Assembly (NCBI GenBank): GCA_905147135.1
Contig: LR990046.1
Coordinates: 10,136,501-10,200,500 of the forward strand
Length of the DNA: 64,000 nt
Reading direction: 5' to 3'
DNA from: Blastobasis lacticolella
Taxonomy: Eukaryota; Arthropoda; Insecta; Lepidoptera; Blastobasidae
Position 1 is the stretch's first letter; the number at the start of each line of letters is the position of its first letter. The translations under genes and the position numbers were made by a program. Shown one piece after another: positions 32,617-43,628 of this stretch. The notes under the pieces are model-generated. The model worked only from the letters and a program-made list of their open reading frames with translations, was not told the DNA's origin and ran no database searches.

Positions 32617-33694
32617 GGTCTTTACCTATGAAATTGCCGTTCTGCAATACTGGCCATTTCAAATCAAAATATTTTTTGTTTGGCTAAGAATTCTAATTTC
32701 AAATTAATTTTATTTTAAAAACATGGAATTCTTTTTCCAAAAGTAGTCATTTGTTTATTGATTAGTGTAACATTTTCATCGCATTTCAATCTTTTTCGTC
32801 ATCATGGATACGTTAAAAATTCGAGTAATTATGGAATATGAGTACCGTCGTGGCAGCAACGCGGCACAAGCGGCACGCAACATCAACGACGTTTACGGAG
32901 CTAACACTACAAACCAACGCACCACCTGTTATTGGTTTGCTCGCTTCCGTTCTGGAAATTTCGACCTGAAAAATGAACCTCGCGGTCGTCCGAAGACTTT
33001 GGTCGACAATGACGAATTAAAGGCGATTGTAGAAGCTGATGATACACAATCTACGGCTGAATTAGCAGCAGCTTTCGACGTTAGCGTCAAAACAATATTG
33101 GTCCATTTGCGTCAAATTGGCAAGGTAAAAAGGCTTGACAAATGGGTGCCTCACGAACTCAATGAGCGCCAGCGTGAAGTACGCGTCGAGACGTGCCTTG
33201 CACTGCTCAACAGACATACAAATGAAGGAATTTTAAACCGCATTGTTACCTGCGATGAAAAATGGATTCTGTTTGATAACCGCAAGCGCTCAGCAAGTTG
33301 GTTGGATCCTGGTTCAGCACCTGCACGACAACGCGCGACCTCATACTGCACAGCAAACGGTCTCCAAGTTGCAAGAACTGGGGTTGGAAGCTCTCCGTCA
33401 TCCGCCCTACTCACCAGACCTCGCGCCTACAGACTACTACTTTTTCCAGAATTTGGATAACTTCTTGGCGGGAAAAAAATTCAATACCCGAGAGGCAGTA
33501 CAAAATGCCTTTGAAGAATTTGTTGCCTCCCGTCCAGCTGATTTCTTTAAGAAGGGCATCAATAAACTGCCACTGCGTTGGCAAAGATGCATTGACTGCA
33601 TGGGTGATTACTTCGATTAATACAAATACAAAATACATGAAAAAAATTGGTTTAAATTTTTTCATACAAAACGGCAATTTCATAGGTAAAGACC
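32617..33694 (+). mobile_element. mariner-family DNA transposon, internally deleted
   Basis: Inverted termini of about 25 bp start GGTCTTTACCTATGAAATTG and end with its complement, flanked by TA on both sides (32615-32616, 33695-33696) as expected for Tc1/mariner. The 1,078-bp length is about 200 bp short of a typical mariner, matching the deletion in its transposase gene. Confidence 0.93.
32804..33620 (+). pseudogene. mariner transposase with internal deletion and frameshift
   Basis: ATG at 32804 opens the helix-turn-helix DNA-binding half (AARNINDVYG, WFARFRSGNFDLKNEPRGRP). The first catalytic Asp lies in IVTCDEKWILFDN. At about 33320, after SASWLDPGSAP, the sequence jumps to LHDNARPHTAQQ in another frame. 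About 65-70 residues of the catalytic core are missing. The remainder keeps the second Asp (HDNARPH) and the third (YSPDLAPTDYYFF) with 34 residues between them, the DD34D spacing of mariner. It ends at TAA 33618-33620. It cannot encode active transposase but could still be mobilised through its ends. Confidence 0.93.
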
Positions 33695-33696
33695 TA

Positions 33697-34124
33697 TTAT
33701 TACCATGAACATTATTGTCATGAGCTACATTCATGAAGTTATCAATATTTCTTTTTTTGTTTAGCTCTAATTTGCATTTGTTTGTACTATTTTACGAGTA
33801 TATGTGTATACTGTACGATGTACCTAGGGGCATTTGTAATCTAGAACAAACAGTAATTGTGACTTGATCTTAGTTGAAAATTATAGACTACCTAGATAGG
33901 AGCTCACTTATTAATTATGTACTTAAATCTATTAACTTTAAAGCTCTGTTAACTGAATTAGCGCATCGCTACACGAAATTGTCAAATAACATGTTATAAA
34001 ATACATGAAACTAGTACATACTCATAGATATTACGATGCCTACTTCTAGTTGTATGGGAACATACTAAACGTTTAAATGGCCGAAACGCGGAATGGGGAC
34101 ATTCCGGAATCAGGAAGGCCGTCT
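33697..34124. other. no gene seen
   Basis: AT-rich spacer between the mariner and the second Jockey-like 3'UTR copy. Confidence 0.3.
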
Positions 34125-34696
34125 GTTAGCAACACTATTGGATTACTATGATAGAAAATGAAAAATGAAAAAGTATTTATTGAATTAGGATTACGTTAAT
34201 TAATCTCTTTTCAAAAGTCAAAAATCTAACGGAAAACAAAGGGAAGTTAAGCGAGCTCATCCAGGTAGGGGGCGACGCATGCAGACCGATCAGCGCGTAC
34301 GAGGGCTTACTCCGGCGAGACACCGGGCACCGATACGCGCCACGCACATAACCGCCTAGGCGAATCATGTGCAGCGCGCGCCCGGCCCCAGCCAGCCCGC
34401 CGGCGCTCACACCCGCACGCACCAGCCGGCCTACCCGCGTCGCCCCCTGAGCTCGGAACAAATAAGTAAAAAGAATGTCGTCTGTCTGTCAGTATGCCGC
34501 TTCAGTTAGGAAAATGACCATCTGTGGGAAAAAGAAACGGCAAGAAACCCACAGGTACATTTAAATATGATTACATTGTATTGATACATTTGTCAATTTA
34601 ATTTGAGTGAGCCTGTTTTGATTGGAATATGATGTGAACCTCTACAAATCGGTCAAGATAACTAAAAATAAAAATAAATTCAAAAACAAAAAATGG

Positions 34697-34860
34697 CACA
34701 GCAAAAGCAGGCCAGTCCACCAAGGCAGCACCCGTTCACGAGCATGACGCAGGGCCCAGCCATCGTCCAATTCAACCATATTTGAGGGAAGAGAACGACC
34801 CGACCCCCACGCCACCACCAGGCAGACTTTTAAGTGAGCATGCGCTGCCAATGCCGTACA
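34697..34860 (+). repeat. dispersed repeat P, copy 3 (partial)
   Basis: CCAGTCCACCAAGGCAGCACC, ACGCAGGGCCCAGCCATCG and AGACTTTTAAGTGAGC match copies 1 and 2. It lacks the CCCTAC tail. It lies inside the 3'UTR region of the minus-strand LINE. Confidence 0.75.
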
Positions 34861-34948
34861 CATTAAAAAAAGATTTGTTATTCAATGACTATTACACATC
34901 AAATCATCCTCACCCAATTAACAAAATTGTAAATTTATAAATAACTTC

Positions 34949-36246
34949 CTATTTCGAAGAGCTAGTAGTACACCATACATTTTTGTCATTGATATATTCA
35001 TCAATTTTATAATAGGCTTTTTTCATTAAAGTTGTTTTCACCTTATCTTTAAATTGTAATTCAGGCAAATTAATAATACATTCAGGAATATGATTATAAA
35101 ATCTTATACAGTTACCCATGAAAGATGAATTTACTTTACTTAGTCTGAACAACGGTGTTACCAGTTTATTTTTGTTTCTTAAATTGACATTATGAATATC
35201 AGTATTTTTAGCAAATTGGGTAATATGCTTTCTAACATACATAATATTATCAAATATATATTGACTTGAGAAAGTCAATACATCAATTTCTTTAAACAAT
35301 TCTTTGAGCGAATCACGTCGACGTAATCCATATATTGCTCTTACAGCTCGCTTTTGTAGTTTGAAAATGATGTCACTATCAGCACACTTGCCCCATAGTA
35401 TGATGCCGTATGACATAATACTATGAAAATAACTATAATAAACTAATCTAGCTGTATTCACATCCGTTAGCCTCCTTATTCGCCACACGGCAAATGCAGC
35501 CGAACTTAACCTACTAGCCAATGATTCAATATGTGGGCCCCATTGAATTTTTGAATCTATATTAACGCCTAAGAAAGTAGTTTTCTCTACCAACTCAAGT
35601 TGCGTTTTATCTAATATAACATTACATTGATTACTTTGTACATTAGGGAGGCAAAAATGAACGCATTTAGTTTTTTTAGAGTTTAAGACTAAGTTATTAA
35701 TCGTAAACCAATGAAGCACATTCTGAAGAACACAGTTTACTTCGTCTATATTATTATCTTTCCTATTAATTTTAAATATCAGTGAAGTGTCGTCAGCAAA
35801 CAAGACTATACCAGCAATATTCTGCACCATGTATGGAAGGTCATTTATATATACAAGAAAGAGAAACGGCCCCAATATAGATCCTTGTGGCACTCCAATG
35901 CTTACTTTCCCACCCGCAGATAACTCGCCATTTACATTTACTTTTTGAACTCTACCTTCTAAGTATGATTTCATCATTTCAAGACTATCATGCGTAAAAC
36001 CGTAATGTTTTAATTTTAGTAATAGTGTTGAATGATTTACACAATCAAATGCTTTAGACAAATCGCAAAAAACACCTACTGCATTATGATGTTCTTCCCA
36101 AGCGCCAAAAATTTGTTGAATGAGGCTAATACCAGCTTCGGTAGTATTGCGGCCTTTTGTGAAGCCATATTGTTGTTGATGAAATAATTTATTACTGTTA
36201 AAGTGCACAATCATTTGACTTAACATGATTTTTTCAAAGATTATTT
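34949..36246 (-). pseudogene. LINE reverse transcriptase, C-terminal two thirds, frame intact
   Basis: About 425 uninterrupted codons. RT motifs in order are QQYGFTKGRNTTEA, FCDLSKAFDCVNHSTLL (catalytic Asp of motif A), GVPQGSILGPFLFLVYIND (motif B) and IVLFADDTSLIF (motif C, FADD). The thumb and C-terminal region follow to CTTSSSK and a stop. The frame has no stops or shifts, so the insertion is younger than the Jockey-like copy it sits in. The fingers, endonuclease and ORF1 are missing through 5' truncation, so it is not autonomous. A nearby scrap at 60298-60700 is from a related element. Confidence 0.92.
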
Positions 36247-36301
36247 TTCAAATAGTTTAGGCTTAACGCCATAGATGACGCTGGCACGGCGAACCCTTCA
36301 G

Positions 36302-36490
36302 AGGGCCTAGTGTGAGTTCCGCTTCTATTTTACTTAACTATCGCGTTTGCGTTTACGTCGAAATTAGTATGAAGAAAAAAACTTCATTTACGTACCACTA
36401 GGCGGCGCTATATATTTTTTCATACTAATTTTCACGTAAACGCAAACGCGATAGTAAAGTTAAATCGAAGCGGAACTCACACTAGGCCCT
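36302..36490. mobile_element. MITE with long perfect TIRs, 3-bp TSD
   Basis: Both ends read AGGGCCTAGTGTGAGTTCC inward. The inverted repeat extends with few mismatches to CGCGTTTGCGTTTACGT, so most of the 189 bp can fold back. The centre has ACTAGGCGGCGCTA. CAG lies on each side (36299-36301, 36491-36493), while copy 1 of the host UTR has one CAG at the same place (about 8747). No coding capacity. Confidence 0.9.
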
Positions 36491-36712
36491 CAGTTCAGCC
36501 AATACGCCGGCCGTGTTTTTATAGAAAAAAGGCATTCGAACGTTAGCCTCAGGTGAACGACAGTTGTGATTATGGAAGGCAAAATATTAATTATGTAGTA
36601 GTTATGTGGTTTTTATATAACTTTGTGCCATAATTGTTATTATATTATAAGAACTTGTGTACTAGATAATATAACAAATATCAAATGGTTTGTATGCGTT
36701 CTCATTCTAACA

Positions 36713-36927
36713 GAATATTAGTGATAAGTAGTGCGATGAGGGCTTACTGCAAAGAACTCAATAACAATGTGTCTTCCCCTTAATAGAGACAATAAGAAAA
36801 GGTGTTAATGGACACATTCTTATATTATTCTAACTTAGCAAATAATGTTAAATTTAAATTACTTATTAGTCTTTAGGCTAGATCGTAATTGCAATGCTTT
36901 ACCTACTTGTCAGATAGGTAGATCATG
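36713..36927. other. no gene seen; junction zone
   Basis: AT-rich DNA between the LINE UTR and the end of env. A 3' LTR would be expected here but no LTR pair can be shown. Confidence 0.3.
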
Positions 36928-38510
36928 TTAGTGAAAAAAAAAAAGGAACGTGGTAGATTGGTTCATGCGGTGTGATAGGGTCAGGAACTGTAGATTCATT
37001 CTCGTTTGATAGTGGCGTAGAGTGAAGAGAGATATAATTGCAGTTGCGATTAGCACCATGACGTAGAGTGGGATGGTGGTGTAATACACGATGTCTTGAG
37101 CTGGATGTTCAAGTTGAATGGGAGCTTCTATCATCAGCTTGTCTTGAATATTATGTAGTCGTCTTAGGTCGATAGGATGAGGCTGACATGGGTTAATGCT
37201 GTATCTTGATCTTCAGCCGGGTATGAGATTTTCATCAAGGTGAAAGGGTGCCCTTGTATCTTGTCAATTTCATTGACGATGGTTAACTCAGGCGTGAGTA
37301 AATAACAGTTTACAGGAATCGTCGCGAGATAGCTGCCTTTTAGTATGCTGAAATCTTCTCTCTCGCAGTTGACTTGTACCTTCGTTGCACGTGGAAGTGA
37401 TACTACGTAGTGTTGGTCGTCGAGCTTTTCCATTGCTTCTCTTGCTAGGGAGATTCTTGTGAAGCTGCAGGATACGTCTAGGTCTTGATTCACGATGAGG
37501 CGCTGGATACAATCAGGTTTGGAACGGATTTGATGGTTGATGTTCTTTTTACAGAGATACCAAATATCAAACTTCGGGCATTCTGCCCCCATGTACACGA
37601 ACGTGTTCTCGTTGGTTGCAATAAAGGGATAGAATGGGACAATGGCTTGCTGGTTCTTATTGGGTGCGCATCGTAGTATTCTCTCAAATCTAAGTCTAAA
37701 ATTTAATCACTAATATAAAGGGACTTTAATTTAATTATCGATCTTAAGACCTCAATATCTATCATTGAATGATGGGTGTTGGATCTACGGATGAATGATG
37801 TAACCTAAATAATTCGGACATTAAATCAATATAGTAATTGTATTTATATGTATAATTATACATTTTCGCTAATTATTCCCAAAGTTGGGCTTTAGCGTAC
37901 TTAATTAAGTTACTATTTCTATAAGCTTGCCTATCTAAGATTAATCCTAACGTAGTATTGATTTTGCTCTGGTTTTCAACCAACTGAGCTATAATATTAG
38001 TATGGCGAGACATTCACTCCTTACTCAGGCTTATGTGGGCATTAAATTCGGATACGGCTTTGTTCTGGTTCTTCTGTAAAATTTTAATAGCCGCATTATA
38101 GTATAAAGCATCTGATTGGTCTAAGTTTCAGTTATGCCTTTTATTAGGGAACCTAGGCCGTCTAAAATACCTCTTTTAGCACGACTAGGTTCTACGGACT
38201 TTAATTGGTTTATAACCTTGCCAAGTTTGTTTGTAAGGTAGTCTGTTTGTAACTCGTAAAGGGGATAGGTGTTATTACTAAGTCGGTTGGTATAGGTCAG
38301 TAGTTGATTACGTAGTGATTGTACTGCGTCCTCTATGTCACTTAGTTCTATGTATTGTAAGAATGTGTGGTAATGAGTGGTTAATCTCGTCGGTCCATGT
38401 TTGTAAGGTAGTAGTCTAAGTCCGTCAGCTAGGCTCTCGATTTTTATCTCTTGAGTCCACGTCAGATGGGCGGTCATCAGTAACATCACGGTCCTGTAAC
38501 AATTGGGCTG
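36928..38510 (-). pseudogene. errantivirus-type env (fusion protein), broken
   Basis: Envelope-like gene downstream of pol. The N-terminal part starts near a hydrophobic LLMTAHLTWTQ leader. It carries a furin-type cleavage site RAKR followed by a Gly-rich fusion-peptide-like GILDGLGSLIKGIT, the hallmark of insect errantivirus and baculovirus-F-like envelopes. A frameshift lies near 38121; an in-frame stop follows HISLSKE and another lies near 37875. A cysteine-containing ectodomain part follows (37598-37164), then a shift into a segment with one membrane span (IPLYVMVLIATAIISLF, about 37060). At least four breaks make it non-functional. Env presence separates this element from plain Ty3/gypsy copies elsewhere in the window. 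Confidence 0.8.
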
Positions 38511-41256
38511 ACTTAGGAACTCGTTTAAGTCTTGCCTTAGCCACGGGGCCACGTTTCTTTGACGTGTAGATATGGATTGGTAAATCCGCGAGGACATTGT
38601 CCTGTGTGTAACGTGGGGTTGTTTTCTGACGCCTAGCAAAATGGTTATTTATGAAAACCTGTTGCTGGGGGGTGTATTCTACTTCTGGCTCTCTATTTAT
38701 ATTAATATTTTGCATTATTGCGGTTCGTTTTTCAAGCGATGAGTCATTAATTATCTCATATAATTTTTTCACTTGATCACTGTGGGTTTTAGTGTACTGT
38801 TGCAATAAGAGTTAGGTAAGGTCAATGTCAAGAGCATCGCGTGGGTCAAAGTGTCGAGCAAATCAAATGGTCGACAACGCGTAAAACTGTGGATAGAAGT
38901 ATTATAGGCTATAATTGCATAGGGCATAAGGTTGACTACAGGCTCGTCTTTATTTTCTATTTTTCGCATTCGCAGATGTTCGAGCAAGGTCGAATGAAAG
39001 CGTTCGATATTTCCGTTGTCATTAGGTAAGTGGGCCAGGACCCTGTGGGAATTACTTTATGAAGTCGGATAAATTCCGAGAACAATTTTTTGGTAAACTC
39101 AGTGCCGTTGTCAGTTATGATTGTCATAGGTACACCATGGTGACAGTACTGTAGTAATGCCTGTAGGACACTAACAGCGGTGCCGTCACGTGAATGGTAT
39201 GCCTGACCGTATTTAGTGAACACGTCTATAAAGGTAACGTATTTTTCTGTCTGTATTGTGAATAAATCCATATGTACAATTTCAAATGGTTTAGTCGCAG
39301 GGGGTACTATGTTAAATTGGGGTCGGGGTTTCTATCGTATTTAGCCTGTCCGCAAACTATACATTCGTTCATAAATTTGGTTATCTGGTCTCTCACCTTA
39401 GGCCAGTAATATTTTCGCGATAGGGCCAGGTAGCAATCGTTAATGCCACGATGGTTCGTCTTCCCGTCGTGATGGTGGCGAATGATATCCTGTTGGCGTA
39501 GGTACTCTTTGACATTTTCTAATTCTGTTTTAGCCAATACGAGGTTCATTGATGAGCTTTTAAATTTATCTTGAATAATTAGGATAATAAAGGAGTACAT
39601 GCCTAATGGTGGGTTTATTAAGATAGCGGTTTTGACTTTAAGGTTTACGTATTTCTTAATATTTTCACGACATCCTCTTCCTCTAGGGAAGATTCAGATA
39701 GGTAATTGAACAGCAACACGGGTGTGAGTATCAAATGGCTTCGTTACTACGGGCTTACGTTTTACGTCACTAACGATTGTGAAGCAAATTTGACGATGGA
39801 ATTTATTAAGTGGTTCGTCTGTGATTGGGATCTCTAATATAGGATGTTCACGGCTGGTATGTACTGTCTCGGTAGATGAGCGGTGCATTTGGGATTGTAG
39901 AGTCTCTGTAGGATTACCTATAAGTGAGCTGAGCTCCTGTATCTCTTTTATAAGGGAATCGATCTCCTCATTATGGATCTCGATGGTCTTGGCGTTGGTA
40001 TTAGCCTTGCCTTTTTTATATATCACAGTGAAATCGTATTCACTTAGACGTAGGCGCAACCTAGTGAGACGTGAGTTTGGCTCTTTTAGACTCATCATCC
40101 ATTGCAGGGGCTTATGGTCTGTAAGGAGTTTAAACTTGCGGCCGAATAAGTAGGGCCGGAAGTACTTGGTCGCCCAAACTATGGCAAGAAGCTCCTTCTC
40201 AATAGTGCTATAGTTCATCTCGCTGTCATTTAGAGTGCGAGAAGCGTAGCACATAGGCTTGTCGCTTCCTATCGGGCCTTGAGATAATATGGCTCCAATA
40301 GCAACGTTAGATGCACCTGTGGTAACTAGAAATTCCCGAGAAAAGTCAGGATACTGAGTCAGGATTTACACATCTCAAAACAGTTTACATATTCGGAGTC
40401 TAATGTAATTTTTCGTCCTTTTTTAACACACACAGTGAGTGGCTTTGTAATAAGAGCGAAATCGGGGATACATTTTCGATAGTAACCGAGAAGTCCAAGG
40501 AACTGTTATATTTCCTTAGTTTGTCTTTGGGATGGGGTACCGTTTAACGGCTGAAATCTTATCAGGGTTTGGTTTTATACCATCCTTACTGATAATATGT
40601 CCGAAATAAGGTGTTTCAAGCTTAAGAAATTCCGATTTGTCCATTTGGATCTTAAAATTGGACTCGCGGAGGTGCTGGAAGACTCTCTCTAGGTTGGTCA
40701 TGTGTTCCTGAAGGAATTTGCTGAACACTATAATGTCATCGAGATAGACAAGACATATGTCGTTCTGTAGGCCTCGCAAGACATTATCCACGACTCGCTG
40801 GAAGGTTGAGGGCGAGTTCTTGAGACCCATGGGCATACGAAGGAATTCAAAGTGCCCATGTTCGACGTTAAAGGCTGTCTTGGGTATGTCTTGTGAACTC
40901 ATTTCTACCTGGTAGAATCCGCTCGCTAGATCTAAGGTTGTAAAGTACTGGCATTTTCCCAGTTTATCTAGTACATCTGTTATATTAGAGACCGGGTATT
41001 TGTCGTCTATAGTTTTCTCGTTTAGCTTACGAAAATCTACTACTAGACGCAATTTTTGTTTCCCGGAGGCGTCAGCCTTCTTGGGTACGACCCAAATAGG
41101 TGAACTCCAAGCAGAGTCAGATGGTCGGATAATACCCTGATCTAACATCTTGCTAATTTGGTCTCTTACTTTGTTTCTATGTATAAACGGATAACGGTAG
41201 CTTTTGGTGTACACAGGAACCTCGTCGGTTTTTTCTAATATTATGTTTAATTTGAT
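38425..41256 (-). pseudogene. errantivirus/Ty3-gypsy pol (RT, RNase H, integrase), broken
   Basis: Minus-strand polyprotein in domain order. RT (41214-40516): KLRLVVDFRKLNEKT, TTLDLASGFYQVEM and the active site VYLDDIIVFS. RNase H (about 40330-39900): the motif expected as TDAS reads TTGASN, so the first catalytic Asp codon (40317-40315) is Gly; YSTIEKELLAIVWA and LLTDHKPLQWM remain. Integrase: H2C2 zinc region with IVCGQ (39600-39307), core with FIDVFTKYGQ and TIITDNGTEF (39271-38957), YNTSIHSFTRCRPFDLL, then the C-terminal part with GPVAKARLKR, ending about 38425. Frameshifts separate nearly every block (near 40516, 39690, 39300, 38985 and 38810). The 5' part (gag, protease, LTR) is missing: homology stops at about 41256. 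The pol end overlaps the env start, as in errantiviruses. Confidence 0.88.
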
Positions 41257-41264
41257 GGGGGAAA

Positions 41265-41400
41265 GTTAGAATAAGAATAAGAAGAATAAGAATATTTATT
41301 TTTCCACACAATAATAACGTTATACATTTTTATATTAGGACCTTATATCTAGGGTGGTGGCCGGCAGGCCGAGTGGTGGCCGGCAGGCCGAGTGGTGGCC
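41265..41400 (+). repeat. AAGAAT microsatellite and 19-bp GC tandem
   Basis: AATAAGAATAAGAAGAATAAG near 41270-41295, then GGCAGGCCGAGTGGTGGCC in about 2.5 tandem copies (41363-41405). The latter array is reused at the junction of the 2,489-bp duplication. Confidence 0.75.
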
Positions 41401-41648
41401 GGCAGAGTAGAATAGCACCAACCCCTTACACGCGTGGGTGTCGTACAAGGCGACTAATGTTTACGAGGCAAAAGATCTTAGAGTCTCCGTAGACTGGAAA
41501 ATGGGCAGCAGCGTTTTCCATTGTTATATTTACAACACTGCGATCTCCAACACGCCTGCCAAGCGTGGAGATTATGGCAAGAACCTTCCCTTTCGTGGGA
41601 GAGGCCTTAAGTCCTGTAGTGGACTGTTATGGGCTGTGATGATGATCT
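41391..41648 (+). mobile_element. LINE-end repeat A, copy 3 (unit 1)
   Basis: Family of 11415-11680: GGCAGAGTAGAATAGCACC ... TTATGGGCTGTGATGATGAT. Its ORFs are not genes. Confidence 0.85.
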
Positions 41649-41976
41649 AGGGTACATACAAAATAAGATATCAACAATAATCAAAAGCTTTGCGTGGATG
41701 GGCACAGTATTAGTTTACACTGAAAGCCAACACCCTGCAGCACTGATTTTCATACTGCCCCTGACCTTATCAGTGATATCTATTTCGAAAAGTAGAATAC
41801 TATTTGCAAGCAAACATAAAATAAGTGATAACCTGAATTTAATTAATCTAACTAAAACAAAGAAACAAAAATATTCTAACAGATAACAATAAGACGTCCT
41901 AAATTAAACAGATTTTGCAATAATTTCAATAGTATAATTTATATATTTAGAACTAGAGTAACTAGTATTTACGTGT

Positions 41977-42843
41977 TTATATAATCAGTAAACTTTCTTT
42001 CTGTTGCTCAAATAGATTAATGTGAGATTTAAATGTTGGTTGGGATACGCCTTTTCTGAGAGGAGGGGGAATATTGTTCCAAATTTTATAAGCAGAATAC
42101 TTGAAACATCCTTTGTAGCCTGTTGTATTATGTACTGGGATAGTTATAAGGTCTTGAGCATGGCTACGTAGACCTTTTATATTTCTAAAATTTATTTTAT
42201 TGTACAGATAACTAGGGCGTTTTGAGATTATAACTTTATTTACGAAGCAAGCTAAATAGACCATGGTTCGGGTTTCCATGTTTGAAATGCCTTTCTCTAT
42301 CAGGATTGGAGAGATATGTGTACGCCTTTGTATATTGTAGAAAAATCTAACGCATGCATTTTTCACTTTCTGAATAGCAGTTTTCGTTTTATTATAAATT
42401 CTTGGGCCGTACACGGTATCACAATAGTTAAATTGAGACAAAACTAAGGCTTCAATAACTTCCTCCGACATATATTTTCTAATACCATAAAGTAACTTAA
42501 GACGATAAAACGCGTTTCTAATTGTGTTATTTACGTGCTCAATAAACCTCATTTCAGTATCTAATATTAAACCTAATTTTTTGGTGCTTTGTACTCTGTC
42601 TATATGAGTACTCATTTCAATTTTTATAGACTTATTTAAATTTGTAATATTTTGACCCATTATCATAAATTTTGTCTTAGCAGCATTTAAAAGAAGAGAG
42701 TTAGACTTGGCCCATTTGTGAATGAGATTTAAATCTTCATTTATTTGTGAAGTCGCGATGTCTGTCTCAGACGGGTTAAAAGATTGATAGACTTGCGTGT
42801 CATCTGCATAAAGGTGACATTTCGAATATTTTAAATATGCTGT
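41977..42843 (-). pseudogene. LINE RT fragment, YADD to C-terminus (unit 1)
   Basis: An open frame starts at SKCHLYADDTQVYQSF (motif C, YADD) and continues through LLNAAKTKFMIMG, LGLILDTEMRFIEHV and SQFNYCDTVYGPRIY, ending in LFEQQKESLLII and a stop at about 41977. It resembles CR1/Rex-type LINE RTs. Motifs A and B are absent because the fragment begins abruptly at the TG microsatellite. The frame happens to stay open through the microsatellite into LINE Y sequence, making a chance fusion of 325 codons. Confidence 0.85.
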
Positions 42844-42865
42844 GTGTGTGTGTGTGTGTGTGTTT
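42840..42865 (+). repeat. TG microsatellite at a TE-TE junction
   Basis: About 11 TG units between the RT fragment and LINE Y 3' sequence; the copy in unit 2 is at 45329-45354. Confidence 0.9.
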
Positions 42866-43540
42866 GAGCGCGCGAGTGCGGTATGCGGTATGCGTGTGTA
42901 CCTAAATAATTTGACTGGATATATGAGAATCAGCTGTCTCGATTTTATCATCACACTATCACAGCCTCCGTGTCATCGTAACTTACATTTGTCAGCCAGG
43001 ATTGTAATATTTTTTTTCAGTTTATAACCAGTCATGGGGTAAATATTAAGCTCTTTGTTTATTTTGTTATATAGTATGCAACTCATAACTGGATATTGTT
43101 TCCTTGCCGAAGTGGTGCGGTAGGGGACAGTGTTACACACTGGCATTCCAAGTCTTTTCCTTAGGACGTTTTCGTCTAACGAAAGAGATGAATGTTTCCG
43201 CAGGATGGTACGGAGAATGTAGAGCTTTCTCACACTCAGAACCCCACACAACGCATATAGAGTTGATGTAGGGAATAGTCGGGGTTTCGATATTAATACC
43301 TTAAGAATAGCTCGTACATACAATTAAGCCATGATCACTTAAACTGGGATTGTGGTATACTGATACATTTTTGCATAGAGTTGGGGAGTCTGTTATTATC
43401 AAATCCAATAGAGTCGCTGTCGTGTCAGTTACACGCGTAGGTTCTTGCACCATTTGCTCGAGGTTTGGATGTGTAAAAAATGTTATTAGATCGTCCGATT
43501 TAGCTTTCTCTAACTGTAGTTAATCAACATTTAAATCTGT
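42866..43540 (-). pseudogene. LINE Y: endonuclease end joined to RT C-terminus (unit 1)
   Basis: Minus strand. From about 43540 the frame carries the end of an APE-type endonuclease: TDLNVD (GDxN-like, here T in place of G), KSDDLITFFTHPNLEQ, TATLLDLIITDSPTLC and SLSDHGLIVCTSYS with the SDH motif. At about 43315 it passes directly into the LINE's far C-terminus (LSVRKLYILRTILRKH, RTTSARKQYPVMSCILYN, IYPMTGYKLKKN), ending about 42973. The whole RT domain between them is missing, so an internal deletion joined the two. 3'UTR sequence follows to about 42866 and is related to 5843-5935. The N-terminal half of the same endonuclease and ORF1 are at 46400-48155 (continuous with unit 2). Confidence 0.8.
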
Positions 43541-43628
43541 TCACAAGAAGATGTATTTACAGTAGCTGAAGTGACTAATAGATTCATTAATAGCTGAAAT
43601 AGCTGCGAAAAAACTTTGAAAAAAATTT

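Larger units (their letters stand above)
34155..36251 (-). mobile_element. CR1/Jockey-type LINE, 5' truncated, nested
   Basis: Its minus-strand 3' end is at 34155 (AAAATGAAAAATG on plus, i.e. an AT-rich 3' tail with AATAAA). Its 5' truncation is at 36251, inside the RT domain just before IFEKIMLSQM. ATAG flanks both sides (34151-34154 and 36252-36255); the uninterrupted copy has ATAG once, so it is a probable 4-bp target duplication. Its 3'UTR includes a very GC-rich part (34250-34440) and an antisense piece of repeat P. Confidence 0.85.
34125..36712 (+). mobile_element. Jockey-like LINE 3'UTR copy 2, with two insertions
   Basis: UTR pieces at 34125-34154, 36252-36301 and 36491-36712 join in the order and sequence of copy 1 (8663-9960). 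The first gap holds a minus-strand LINE (34155-36251), the second a MITE (36302-36490). No RT coding remains, so this insertion was severely 5' truncated. Confidence 0.85.

Noticed and set aside
34177..34461. 94-codon minus-strand ORF, Gly/Ala/Arg-rich
   Set aside because: Falls in the GC-rich 3'UTR of the nested LINE, after its RT stop codon.
42842..43027. plus-strand ORF starting MCVCVCV
   Set aside because: Translation of the TG microsatellite and antisense LINE sequence.
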